Origin: Aureisphaera sp963669405
Lineage (GTDB): Bacteria > Bacteroidota > Bacteroidia > Flavobacteriales > Flavobacteriaceae
NCBI GenBank assembly: GCA_963669405.2
Contig: CAXXHF010000002.1
Span: forward strand, 2,418,001 to 2,482,000
Direction: 5' to 3'
Length of the DNA stretch: 64,000 nucleotides
Shown one piece after another: positions 25,571 through 34,357 of the stretch. Every line of letters starts with the position of its first letter. Position 1 is the stretch's first letter. The notes below the pieces were generated by a model that worked only from the letters and a program-made list of their open reading frames with translations, was not told the DNA's origin and ran no database searches. The position numbers and the translations under genes are program-made.

Positions 25571-25609
25571 CAATTCCGATAAAAAAGTGTAACGAAATTG
25601 TTTGTGAAC

Positions 25610-25653
25610 AGTCTTATGGGGGAGACTTTCACTAACCAGCCCTGTAAGTCTTA
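25610..25653. repeat. Two direct copies of AGTCTTA upstream of the efflux operon
   Basis: AGTCTTA occurs at 25610-25616 and 25647-25653, start to start 37 bases. The second copy is part of TGTAAGTCTTAA, which is also found at the maeB promoter. The spacing is plausible for regulator half-sites, but function is unproven. Confidence 0.3.
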
Positions 25654-25688
25654 ACATGAATTTTACAAAATAGCGGTCAAAACCGTTT

Positions 25689-25695
25689 TACTTTG
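25689..25695 (+). promoter_or_regulatory. Probable efflux operon -7 box TACTTTG
   Basis: Resembles TAnnTTTG with one base fewer between TA and TTTG, 19 bases before the ATG at 25715. A short inverted repeat CGGT-CAAA-ACCG lies just upstream. Confidence 0.45.
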
Positions 25696-25714
25696 TATAG
25701 GATATATATTCATT

Positions 25715-26416
25715 ATGATAGAAATTAAAGACTTACACAAATCTTATCAAATGGGAAGTAATTCCCTCCATGTGTTAAAAGGAATCAATTTCACCGTAGA
25801 AGAGGGAGAGCTAGTTGCTATTATGGGTTCTTCAGGTTCTGGTAAATCAACATTGCTTAATATTTTGGGAATGTTGGATGAATCTGATAGCGGAGAATAT
25901 ACGTTGGATAATGTAGCGATTAAAGGTCTTAATGAAACCAAAGCTGCAAAATATCGAAACAAATTCTTAGGATTCGTTTTTCAGTCTTTCAACCTAATCA
26001 ATTATAAGTCAGCGCTAGAAAATGTAGCGCTTCCATTATATTATCAAAAAAAGAAACGGAAAGAGCGTCAGGAAAAAGCTATGAGATACCTAGAGAAGGT
26101 TGGTTTGGCAGAATGGGCTACCCATTTACCCAGTGAACTTTCAGGAGGTCAAAAACAGCGTGTAGCTATTGCCCGAGCTTTAGCCGCAGAACCTAAAGTG
26201 CTATTGGCTGATGAGCCTACAGGTGCCTTAGATTCTACAACATCATACGAGGTAATGGATATTATACAATCTATTAACGACGAAGGGAAAACCATTTTGG
26301 TGGTGACCCACGAAGAAGATATTGCCCATATGTGCAAACGTATTGTACATTTAAAAGACGGGGTGATTGTCGAGGATAAAAAAATAGAACAAGTAAGAGC
26401 ATCCAATTATGTTTAG
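25715..26416 (+). CDS. MacB-type ABC transporter ATP-binding protein
   Basis: The 233-aa ATPase of a tripartite ABC export system. Visible are Walker A GSSGSGKSTLLN, signature LSGGQKQRVAIARAL, Walker B VLLADEPTGALD and the H-loop VVTHEED. The closest families are the LolD/MacB/FtsE-type ATPases. It overlaps the first permease by 8 bases, so the proteins are translated together. Operon order is ATPase, permease, permease, adaptor, outer-membrane factor, adaptor, tsaB. The substrate (drug, peptide or lipid-linked compound) cannot be deduced. Confidence 0.94.
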   Translation: MIEIKDLHKSYQMGSNSLHVLKGINFTVEEGELVAIMGSSGSGKSTLLNILGMLDESDSGEYTLDNVAIKGLNETKAAKYRNKFLGFVFQSFNLINYKSALENVALPLYYQKKKRKERQEKAMRYLEKVGLAEWATHLPSELSGGQKQRVAIARALAAEPKVLLADEPTGALDSTTSYEVMDIIQSINDEGKTILVVTHEEDIAHMCKRIVHLKDGVIVEDKKIEQVRASNYV

Positions 26417-27638
26417 TAAAGACCGTTGGAGTGAAATATTTCAAGCAATCGGAAAGAACAAGTTGCGTACTGTCCTCTCTGGTTTTACCGTAGCGTTGGG
26501 GATTTTAATCTTCACGGTGCTATTGGGATTGGGAAATGGCTTGCATAATAGCTTTCTTACCAGTTTTGTAGATGATGCCCAAAATATCATATTCGTAAGA
26601 ATGGGCCGAACGTCCAAAGCACACAAAGGTTTCCAAGAAGGACGTCAACTTCAGCTTAAGAATGAAGATATGGGCTTTATCAAGGACAATAATATTGGCA
26701 AAGTAGAGCACTTAACCCCTAGAGTTTATTTAAGTGGTACAGCCAAGTATAAAAAAGAGTCCGGGAGCTACAGTATTCGTTCTGTAAATCAAGATCATCA
26801 ATACCTAGAAAAAACAATCATGATGAAAGGTAGGTATTTGAATGAAGTAGATATTCATAAACGATCCAAGAATATTGTGATTGGCCGTTTGGTTGAAAAG
26901 GATCTTTTCAAAAAAGAGGATGCATTAGAACAGTATTTGGAGATTGACGGGATTGCCTATAAAATTGTTGGGGTATTTCAAGATAGCGGAGGAGATAATG
27001 AAGAACGGATTATCTATTTACCTTATACCACGGCTCAACTTCTTTTTGGGAACAATGATCATTTAGATCAAATCAATCTTTCCTACAATATGTCAATGTC
27101 TACAGAACAGGCCATTGCTTTTTCCGAAAAGATAGAGGATGACTTTAAAAAGAAATTCAATGTAGCACCAGAAGATCAAAGTGCAGTTAGAGTACGTAGT
27201 TTTGCTGAGGATATTAAAGAAACCATGATAATTCTAGGAGGAATTAATCTGGTCATCTTTATAGTAGGAATTGGAACCTTAATTTCCGGTGTTATAGGGA
27301 TTGGAAATATTATGACGTTTGCAGTTAAAGAAAGAACCAAAGAACTTGGAATTAGAAAAGCGCTTGGTGCCAGTCCACGATCAATTGTTTCAATGATCTT
27401 GCAAGAAGCTATGTTAATTACAGTGGTGGCTGGATACTTAGGTTTATTGGTAGGGATCGTCCTACTTAAAGCCATTGGCAATGGTCTAAAAGACTTTTTC
27501 ATTCTTAACCCCTATGTGGATACCGGAATTATAATAGCGGCTACAGTTACGCTTATATTGGCTGGTTTGTTTGCAGGATACATTCCAGCAAGAAGAGCAG
27601 CAAGAATTAAACCCATTATTGCCTTACGCGATGAATAA
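26409..27638 (+). CDS. ABC transporter permease, MacB/FtsX type (first)
   Basis: A 409-aa permease with the MacB layout: a first transmembrane helix (TVLSGFTVALGILIFTVLLGL), a long periplasmic MacB-type domain of about 230 aa, then an FtsX domain with three helices (MIILGGINLVIFIVGIGTLIS, MITVVAGYLGLLVGIVLLKA, IIAATVTLILAGLFAGYIPA). It ends with the typical PARRAARIKPIIALRDE. It overlaps the ATPase gene by 8 bases and precedes the second permease by 11. Two different permeases with one ATPase suggest a heterodimer. Confidence 0.92.
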   Translation: MFSKDRWSEIFQAIGKNKLRTVLSGFTVALGILIFTVLLGLGNGLHNSFLTSFVDDAQNIIFVRMGRTSKAHKGFQEGRQLQLKNEDMGFIKDNNIGKVEHLTPRVYLSGTAKYKKESGSYSIRSVNQDHQYLEKTIMMKGRYLNEVDIHKRSKNIVIGRLVEKDLFKKEDALEQYLEIDGIAYKIVGVFQDSGGDNEERIIYLPYTTAQLLFGNNDHLDQINLSYNMSMSTEQAIAFSEKIEDDFKKKFNVAPEDQSAVRVRSFAEDIKETMIILGGINLVIFIVGIGTLISGVIGIGNIMTFAVKERTKELGIRKALGASPRSIVSMILQEAMLITVVAGYLGLLVGIVLLKAIGNGLKDFFILNPYVDTGIIIAATVTLILAGLFAGYIPARRAARIKPIIALRDE

Positions 27639-27649
27639 AAACCAGAGTT

Positions 27650-28912
27650 ATGAGATTTATATTCGATAGAGATACTTGGCAAGAAATATACGGAACCATT
27701 CGTAAGAATAAACTACGAACCGTGATTACGGTAATAGGAGTTTTTTGGGGTGTTTTTCTTTTTATGTTATTGTTAGGATTGGCTAAGGGATTGGATAATG
27801 GTTTCAAAAGTCAGTTTAATGATTTTGCAACAAATACGATGTTTCTCTGGGGACAACAAACCAGCATTCCACACGAAGGTTTTGAACGAGGAAGAAGGAT
27901 GCAACTTACCTTGGACGATGTAGAAGCATTAAAATCCCAAGTTTCGGATATTGAATTCATCGCTCCTAGAAATGTAACAGGACAATGGGGAACTCCTCCT
28001 GGACAATTTGTAAGAGGATCTAAGTCTGGTGCTTTTAAAATTTTTGGTGATTACCCTACCATTGATAAAGTATCTAAAAAGAAAATATTTGATGGAGGTC
28101 GTTTTATCAACGACGAGGATATTAAATACGAACGTAAGGTATGTGTCATAGGAGAAGATATCTACAAACAGTTTTATGATAAAGACGAAGATGCCATAGG
28201 AGATTATGTGAGGATTAATGGTATTTACTTTAAAGTAGTTGGGGTTTATAAACCTACAGGAATGGGCTTTGAAGGGGACGACTCTATTTTCCTGCCATTT
28301 ACTACATTTCAAACCGTATTTAATCAAGGAAATAGAATCTCTTGGATGGTAATTACCGCCTTTGCCGATAAAAATATTGTTGGAACAGAGGAAACCATTA
28401 AAACAACTTTGAAGCGAATGCACAATGTACATCAAGCAGATACACAAGCTTTCGGAAGTTTCAATTTAGGTGAAGAAGTTGCCAAGGTAAATGGCTTTCT
28501 AAGTGGCCTAAAACTTATAGGATATATCGTAGGATTGGCCACACTCATTGCTGGTGTAATTGCGATTGGAAATATTTTATTGATTACCGTAAAAGAACGT
28601 ACCAAGGAAATTGGTGTGAGAAGAGCTATTGGGGCAACCCCAAGTGAAGTAAGAGGGCAAATTATGTTAGAGTCAGTTTTATTGACTACGGTTTCTGGAG
28701 TAAGCGGATTTGTTTTTGGAACTTTTGTGTTGTGGGGCATTAATACTATAATGCAGGGGATGGAAGATGTACCCATAAAAAACCCAACGGTCGATATTTT
28801 AGCCGCTGTTGGTGCTGTCGTGGCAATTACATTATTGGGGACCGTCATTGGTCTTATACCCGCCCAAAAAGCAGTAAGTGTGAAGCCTATAGATGCTTTG
28901 AGAGAAGAATAA
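27650..28912 (+). CDS. ABC transporter permease, MacB/FtsX type (second)
   Basis: A 420-aa paralogue of the preceding permease with the same order: first helix (TVITVIGVFWGVFLFMLLLGLA), MacB-type periplasmic domain, and three C-terminal FtsX helices ending IPAQKAVSVKPIDALREE. The cytoplasmic motif VKERTKEIGVRRAIGA matches VKERTKELGIRKALGA in the first copy, showing common descent. It probably pairs with the first permease around the single ATPase. The adaptor gene begins 32 bases downstream. Confidence 0.92.
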   Translation: MRFIFDRDTWQEIYGTIRKNKLRTVITVIGVFWGVFLFMLLLGLAKGLDNGFKSQFNDFATNTMFLWGQQTSIPHEGFERGRRMQLTLDDVEALKSQVSDIEFIAPRNVTGQWGTPPGQFVRGSKSGAFKIFGDYPTIDKVSKKKIFDGGRFINDEDIKYERKVCVIGEDIYKQFYDKDEDAIGDYVRINGIYFKVVGVYKPTGMGFEGDDSIFLPFTTFQTVFNQGNRISWMVITAFADKNIVGTEETIKTTLKRMHNVHQADTQAFGSFNLGEEVAKVNGFLSGLKLIGYIVGLATLIAGVIAIGNILLITVKERTKEIGVRRAIGATPSEVRGQIMLESVLLTTVSGVSGFVFGTFVLWGINTIMQGMEDVPIKNPTVDILAAVGAVVAITLLGTVIGLIPAQKAVSVKPIDALREE

Positions 28913-28944
28913 AAAAATAATACTAAATATAACTATACCGAACA

Positions 28945-30063
28945 ATGAAAAAGTTTTTTAAAATTTTACTGATTGTTATATTCATTTTGGGCGTCATATT
29001 TGCCGGGATGTACATTCTCAATTCCAACAGTAAGTCTCCTATCACCTATACTACGGAGCAAGCATTTTATACTACTATTGAAGAGAAGACGGTAGCTACT
29101 GGGAAAGTGATTCCAGAAGATGAAGTAGAAATTAAGCCGCAGATTTCAGGAATTATAGACCAAATTTTTGTAGAAGAGGGAGATAAGATAAAAGCAGGAG
29201 ACCTTATTGCAAAGGTAAAAGTGGTTCCTAATGAACAATCATTGAATAGTTCTAGAGGACGTGTTAAAACAGCACAAATTGTACTGAATAATGCAGAGAT
29301 TGCATACAATCGAAACAAGCAATTGTTTGACAAAGGAGTGATCTCCTTAAATGAATTTCAGAATTTTGAATTGTCCTACAATCAGGCCAGGCAAGATGTT
29401 GCCAATGCCCAAAGTGATTTACAGATAATCAGAGTAGGTTCTGCAGGAGGTTCTTCTTCCGCCAACACCAATATTAGAGCTACGGTTTCAGGAACCATTT
29501 TGGAAATTCCTGTAAAAGAAGGAGATCAGGTAATTGAAAGTAATAACTTCAATGCAGGTACTTCTATTGCAACCATAGCAGATCTTGGAAAAATGATTTT
29601 TGAAGGAAAGGTAGATGAAGCTGAAGTGGGAAAACTTGAAATAGATATGCCACTTAAGGTAAGTCTTGGAGCCATTCAGGACAAGGAGTTTGATGCCAAA
29701 CTTAAATTTGTTGCTCCTAAAGGTAATGAAGAGCAGGGTGCCGTTCAGTTTAAAATAGAAGGCGAAGTATATTTGGATGAAACCTACTTCATTAGAGCAG
29801 GATATAGTGCTAATGCATCTATCGTGCTTCAGAAAAGAGATAGTGTTTTTGCCATAAAAGAAGCGCTGTTACAATTCGATAAGGTAACACAAGACCCATA
29901 TGTTGAGGTTCAGACAGGAGATCAGCTATTCGAAAGAAAAGATGTGGAGATTGGAGTTTCGGACGGAATCAATGTAGAAGTTTTATCTGGTATCACCGAA
30001 GAAGATAATATTAAGGTCTGGAACAAGACAGAGCCTATTAAGATAGTGAGTGAAACCAACTAA
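28945..30063 (+). CDS. HlyD/MacA-type periplasmic adaptor (first)
   Basis: A 372-aa membrane-fusion protein linking the inner-membrane permeases to an outer-membrane channel. It has one N-terminal membrane anchor (FFKILLIVIFILGVIFAGMYIL), a lipoyl/barrel-sandwich half-motif (EVEIKPQISGIIDQIFVEEGDKIKAGDLIA), an alpha-helical hairpin, the second half-motif (RATVSGTILEIPVKEGDQV), then a beta-barrel. It is a diverged partner of the adaptor encoded after the TolC-like gene. Confidence 0.92.
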   Translation: MKKFFKILLIVIFILGVIFAGMYILNSNSKSPITYTTEQAFYTTIEEKTVATGKVIPEDEVEIKPQISGIIDQIFVEEGDKIKAGDLIAKVKVVPNEQSLNSSRGRVKTAQIVLNNAEIAYNRNKQLFDKGVISLNEFQNFELSYNQARQDVANAQSDLQIIRVGSAGGSSSANTNIRATVSGTILEIPVKEGDQVIESNNFNAGTSIATIADLGKMIFEGKVDEAEVGKLEIDMPLKVSLGAIQDKEFDAKLKFVAPKGNEEQGAVQFKIEGEVYLDETYFIRAGYSANASIVLQKRDSVFAIKEALLQFDKVTQDPYVEVQTGDQLFERKDVEIGVSDGINVEVLSGITEEDNIKVWNKTEPIKIVSETN

Positions 30064-30141
30064 TAATAACAAGTGCTTTTTATTAGCAATTTTGTAACAC
30101 TTTCAGCAATCAAAAGACAAATCCAACAACCACATTCAATC

Positions 30142-31599
30142 ATGAAGAACATTGTAGTGATAGTATTACTTCTGTGCTTGAGCTTTACAGCACAGTCGCA
30201 AACCAAGAAATGGACCTTAAAGGAATGTGTTCAACACGCTATGGAGAATAACATCTCCATAAAACAAAACGAGTTGGATGTAGAATTGGCAGATATTACC
30301 AAGAGTGACGCTTTGGGTAATTACCTTCCATCCATTAATGGTTCCGCATCTAATTCCTGGAATACAGGGTTAACTCAAAATATTACCACAGGAGTTTTAG
30401 AAAATCAAACCTCTAGAAACTCCTCCTACAGTATTACTGCGGGGGTAAACATATTTAGTGGGTTAAGCAATTTGAGAACCATGCAACGTGCCAAAATTTC
30501 TCAATTGGCTGCGGAATATGGACTTTCTAAAATGAAAGATGATATTTCTTTATTAGTGGCAAATGCTTATTTACAGGTACTTACCAATAAGGCCAATTTA
30601 GAAGTAGCCATTTCTCAAAATGGAGTTACCAAAGAACAGATTACCAGAACCACAGAGTTGGTAGATGCTGGAGTACTACCTAAAGGTGACCTTTTAGAAA
30701 TCCAAGCTACAGATGCTACCGAATTACAAAATATTGCCTTGGCAGAAAATTCTGTTGAGATTTCACTGGTGAGTCTAGCTCAATTACTTCTCGTTAAGGA
30801 TTATGAAAATTTTGATATCGAAGATGAAGGTTACGATATTATTGATGAAGGAATATCTGCCAAGACTATTGCAGAAATCATTACAGCAGCCCAGGAAAGT
30901 AGGAGTGAGGTGAAAATTGCACAAGCTAATTTTGATTTGGCCGAAAAAGATCTTCAGATTGCTCGCTCTTCGTATTATCCTACGTTAAATGCTTTTTTCA
31001 ATTATAATACACGGGAGTCAGACCTTCCAAGTGGTATAGCAACTATTGTGGATAGTGACAATCCAGTTATCCAGACAGATGCACCTATAGGTGTTGTAGA
31101 TGGAACGGGACAATCTGTTTTTGGATTGCAACCCAATGTAATTGGTGCAAGAGAATTAGATCCTTTACCGTTTACAGAACAGTTGTACTTAAACGATGGT
31201 ATTTCCTATGGATTTCAACTTAATGTCCCTATTTTTAACGGTTTCTCTACCCGTAACAATGTGAGGCGTAGTGAAGTAAGCGTGAAGCGACAAGAATTCC
31301 TTTTGGAGCAGGCTAAATTAGACCTAGAGTCTACCGTATATCAAGCCTATGTAGATGCCAAAGGATCGCTAAAATCATTCGAGGCTGCTCAAAAAGCAGT
31401 AGAATCTCAGGAACTAGCTTATCAATATGCGAAGGATCGTTACGATGTTGGTTTAACCAATGCATTCGATTTTAGTCAGTCAAAATTAAGGTATGATAAT
31501 GCACAAATAGAACTGAATAGATCCAAATATGATTACATTTTTAAATTAAAAGTGTTAGAATTGTATTTTGGTATCTCTGCTACCGACCTAAAATTTTAA
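30142..31599 (+). CDS. TolC family outer-membrane efflux protein
   Basis: A 485-aa outer-membrane channel for the adjacent ABC system. From ATG 30142 the protein opens with a signal peptide (MKNIVVIVLLLCLSFTAQSQ); the frame continues upstream to 30073 but only with unrelated residues. The mature part starts KKWTLKECVQHAMENNISIKQNEL, the usual beginning of the family, and carries two repeated helical/strand halves (ANAYLQVLTNKANLEVA and YQAYVDAKGSLKSFEAAQ). It sits between the two adaptor genes, an order that fits one tripartite complex. Confidence 0.93.
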   Translation: MKNIVVIVLLLCLSFTAQSQTKKWTLKECVQHAMENNISIKQNELDVELADITKSDALGNYLPSINGSASNSWNTGLTQNITTGVLENQTSRNSSYSITAGVNIFSGLSNLRTMQRAKISQLAAEYGLSKMKDDISLLVANAYLQVLTNKANLEVAISQNGVTKEQITRTTELVDAGVLPKGDLLEIQATDATELQNIALAENSVEISLVSLAQLLLVKDYENFDIEDEGYDIIDEGISAKTIAEIITAAQESRSEVKIAQANFDLAEKDLQIARSSYYPTLNAFFNYNTRESDLPSGIATIVDSDNPVIQTDAPIGVVDGTGQSVFGLQPNVIGARELDPLPFTEQLYLNDGISYGFQLNVPIFNGFSTRNNVRRSEVSVKRQEFLLEQAKLDLESTVYQAYVDAKGSLKSFEAAQKAVESQELAYQYAKDRYDVGLTNAFDFSQSKLRYDNAQIELNRSKYDYIFKLKVLELYFGISATDLKF

Positions 31600-31601
31600 T
31601 C

Positions 31602-32894
31602 ATGAAAAGAAGAACTCTAATTATTCTAATTGTTTTTTTGGCCATTGTTGCATTGATAGCTTTGGTCTTTGTTGGGAAAAACAAAAACCGGGATGTTAGA
31701 GAGGTTGAAATTTCAAAGATTGAGCCCATTACTATCATTGAAACTGTAGCAGCTACGGGTAAAATTCAACCAGAAGTAGAAGTAGCTCTTTCTTCCGAAG
31801 TTTCGGGAGAAATCATTGAGTTGCCCGTAAAGGAAGGACAGCAGGTGAAAAAAGGAGATCTTTTAGTGAAGATTAATCCAGATTTAATTCAAAGCGCATT
31901 ATCCCAAGCACAAGCAGGATTGCAAAATGTGAGGGCGCAATTGTCGCAAACGGAAGCCAGTCTTAAAAACGCTGAACTCACATATAACAGAAATAAATCC
32001 CTATTCGAAAAAGGAGTTATTTCAAAATCCGATTGGGATCGTACCGTCGCTGATTTTGAAATGGCGCAAGCCAACAAACAAGCAGCATATTACAATGTAC
32101 AAAGTGCTGCCGCCAATGTTAAGCAAACTCGTGATAACCTTACAAGAACAAGTATTTTTGCCCCTATGGATGGTACGATATCCAAACTTTCTGTTGAGCT
32201 AGGGGAACGAGTGGTAGGAACTGCACAAATGGCGGGTACAGAAATTGTACGCGTAGCCAACCTTAACAATATGGAGGTAGAGGTAGACGTAAATGAAAAT
32301 GATATTGTGAAAGTTGCGATAGGCGATTCTACCATCGTTGAGGTCGATGCTTATTTAAAAAGGGAATTCAAAGGATTGGTTACAGAAATAGCAAACTCAG
32401 CCGAAACAGCCTTGAGTGTAGATCAGGTTACCAATTTTAAAGTGAAGGTTCGTATTTTACCAGAATCTTATGAAGATCTTACAAAGGACAAACCAGAATT
32501 TTATTCACCATTTCGCCCTGGAATGACCGCAACGGTAGACGTCATTACTGAGAAAAAAGAAAACGTAATAGGAATTCCCATTAGTGCCATTGTTGTAAAA
32601 CTCCCTTCAGATACCATTACCACCCGCAAAACAGAAACAAAAAGTGTAGTCTCGGGTGATGAAGAAAAATTTGAAGGTGTGTTTGTAAATCAAAATGGTA
32701 AGGCCGTATTAAAAGTTGTAGAAACAGGTATCCAGGATGATAGTAATATTGAAATCACTTCTGGTCTTGCTACAGAAGATATCGTGATAACTGGGCCTTA
32801 TAATGTGGTGACCAAAAGATTGGAGTCAGGAGATAAGGTGCAAGAAATGGATGAAAAAAAAGATAAAAAGGGAGAAGAAGAATCTGAAGACTAA
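31602..32894 (+). CDS. HlyD/MacA-type periplasmic adaptor (second)
   Basis: A 430-aa adaptor with an N-terminal membrane segment (LIILIVFLAIVALIALVFVG), lipoyl half-motifs (EVALSSEVSGEIIELPVKEGQQ and FAPMDGTISKLSVELGERV), a coiled-coil hairpin of Ala/Gln-rich heptads, barrel and membrane-proximal domains. The last 25 residues are very rich in Lys, Glu and Asp. It begins two bases after the TolC-like gene, and its stop shares its last base with the tsaB ATG. Why the operon needs two adaptors is open; they may be alternates or a mixed ring. Confidence 0.92.
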   Translation: MKRRTLIILIVFLAIVALIALVFVGKNKNRDVREVEISKIEPITIIETVAATGKIQPEVEVALSSEVSGEIIELPVKEGQQVKKGDLLVKINPDLIQSALSQAQAGLQNVRAQLSQTEASLKNAELTYNRNKSLFEKGVISKSDWDRTVADFEMAQANKQAAYYNVQSAAANVKQTRDNLTRTSIFAPMDGTISKLSVELGERVVGTAQMAGTEIVRVANLNNMEVEVDVNENDIVKVAIGDSTIVEVDAYLKREFKGLVTEIANSAETALSVDQVTNFKVKVRILPESYEDLTKDKPEFYSPFRPGMTATVDVITEKKENVIGIPISAIVVKLPSDTITTRKTETKSVVSGDEEKFEGVFVNQNGKAVLKVVETGIQDDSNIEITSGLATEDIVITGPYNVVTKRLESGDKVQEMDEKKDKKGEEESED

Positions 32895-33565
32895 TGGCTA
32901 ACATACTTTGCATAGAAACAGCAACGACTAATTGTAGTGTGGCGCTTTCGGTAAACGGAAGCGTTCTTTCTTTAAAAGAGGATAATAGTAAGGGATATTC
33001 CCATGCTGAAAAATTACATGTTTTTATTGAAGAAACCCTTAAAGAAACAGGGATTGATAAAAGCAATCTGAACGCCATAGCAGTAAGCAAAGGACCAGGT
33101 TCTTATACAGGATTACGTATTGGGGTTTCTGCTGCTAAAGGACTTTGTTTTGCATTAGATATTCCCTTGATCTCCATCCCAACCCTAGAATCACTCATGT
33201 GTCAAGCTAAGGATGACAGGCAGTTTTACATTCCATTGATCGACGCCCGTAGAATGGAAGTATATAGTGCCATTTTTGGTAACGACCGAAAATGGGTGCG
33301 AGAAACAAAAGCAGAAATACTTAATGAAACTTCTTTTTCAGATTATTTGGAAAAAGGGCCAGTGATTTTTTTGGGAAGTGGTGCAGAAAAATTTAAAAAT
33401 ATCTGTAAACACCCAAATGCAAATTTTAATACCGATGCGTTACCATCTGCTAAAGAATTGGCACAATTGGCACAAAGTAAATTTGAGCAATCGGATTTTG
33501 AAGATGTAGCCTATTTTGAACCTTTCTATCTCAAAGACTTCATTGCTGGAAAAAAATCAGTCTAA
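32894..33565 (+). CDS. tsaB: tRNA threonylcarbamoyladenosine biosynthesis protein TsaB
   Basis: A 223-aa, ASKHA-fold partner of TsaD in making t6A37 in ANN-decoding tRNAs. Diagnostic parts are ILCIETATTNCSVAL at the start, VSKGPGSYTGLRIGVSAAKGL and IPLIDARRMEVYSA. It overlaps the preceding adaptor by one base, so an essential tRNA-modification gene is translated from the efflux operon message unless an unseen internal promoter exists. Its stop codon overlaps the stop of the convergent gene by four bases, with no terminator between. Confidence 0.95.
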   Translation: MANILCIETATTNCSVALSVNGSVLSLKEDNSKGYSHAEKLHVFIEETLKETGIDKSNLNAIAVSKGPGSYTGLRIGVSAAKGLCFALDIPLISIPTLESLMCQAKDDRQFYIPLIDARRMEVYSAIFGNDRKWVRETKAEILNETSFSDYLEKGPVIFLGSGAEKFKNICKHPNANFNTDALPSAKELAQLAQSKFEQSDFEDVAYFEPFYLKDFIAGKKSV

Positions 33566-34260
33566 AGCGTTTCGTAATACTCGAACAACCTTTTTAAATC
33601 ATTGTCGTCAGAAACATCAATTTTGTTCTTCTTAATAAACCCTTTGATTTGATCTTGCTGATTGGCAAGTAGCTTGATTACTTTTTTCTTCGAAGTTGGA
33701 AAATCTGAATAATTCCCTTTGGCATCTACAAGGTAATAAGCTAATTTATCTTTGTATCTGGCAGGCGAATCCCGTGTTAAGGAAGTAGTAGCCTGTACAC
33801 TTTCATAATAAACTTTAGAATGTTTTTTAAGAAGACTGTATTTGGCTCCAGAGTGAATGACTTGATAATATGACTCACCTTTGCCTACAACAAAAAGTTC
33901 ATCTCCTAATTTGATTTTGTAATCTTTAGACTTGATAATGATTTGGGCTTGATCTTCACTAACATTCAAGTTCATTTTTCCCTTGAAAAGATCGTTATAT
34001 ACATTGTATTTCAAGGCTACGTTTTGTACAACAACTTCATCATTTTTCAGAATTGCCCCAAATTTATATCCTTCATATAGATAAGGGGAACCTTTTACAT
34101 TTTCAGACCTATCAACATTTTCATTGGCACCACTCACTACATATACAGAGCTCATTCGTGTATAATTGGAGTTGGAGGTTACTTCTGCAGTATTTACAGA
34201 TTGAGCGTATAATGTTTGTAATCCAATTAAAGAGAGTAGAAAGAAAAAATAAGTTTTCAT
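33562..34260 (-). CDS. Secreted protein of unknown function, tandem paralogue 1 of 3
   Basis: A 232-aa protein with a signal peptide (YFFFLLSLIGLQTLYAQ). I do not recognise the family. With the two genes upstream it shares: KGSPY near residue 58, then a strand ending LKYNVYND; a middle part without conserved residues; then LLKKHSKVYYESVQATTSLTRD with SPARYKD, a FPTSKKK segment and a C-terminal EYYETL. The mature protein is basic and has no membrane segment, so it is probably periplasmic or surface exposed. It sits downstream of a terminator and therefore seems to be its own transcript. Confidence 0.75.
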   Translation of the reverse strand: MKTYFFFLLSLIGLQTLYAQSVNTAEVTSNSNYTRMSSVYVVSGANENVDRSENVKGSPYLYEGYKFGAILKNDEVVVQNVALKYNVYNDLFKGKMNLNVSEDQAQIIIKSKDYKIKLGDELFVVGKGESYYQVIHSGAKYSLLKKHSKVYYESVQATTSLTRDSPARYKDKLAYYLVDAKGNYSDFPTSKKKVIKLLANQQDQIKGFIKKNKIDVSDDNDLKRLFEYYETL

Positions 34261-34300
34261 GAGATTAATTTATGCGGTTAAGTTAAGCAAACAATGTATA

Positions 34301-34332
34301 AAAAAACCGCTATCATACAAATAGATAGCGGT
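34301..34332 (-). terminator. Intrinsic terminator between paralogues 2 and 1
   Basis: On the minus strand a 9-bp perfect stem ACCGCTATC/GATAGCGGT with a 9-base loop is followed by a T-run, just after the stop of the gene at 34358. Confidence 0.88.
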
Positions 34333-34357
34333 CTTGGTTTATCAATCAAGATTTGTT

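Noticed and set aside
30073..30141. Upstream extension of the TolC-like gene
   Set aside because: Residues before ATG 30142 precede a complete signal peptide and look unlike any secretion signal.
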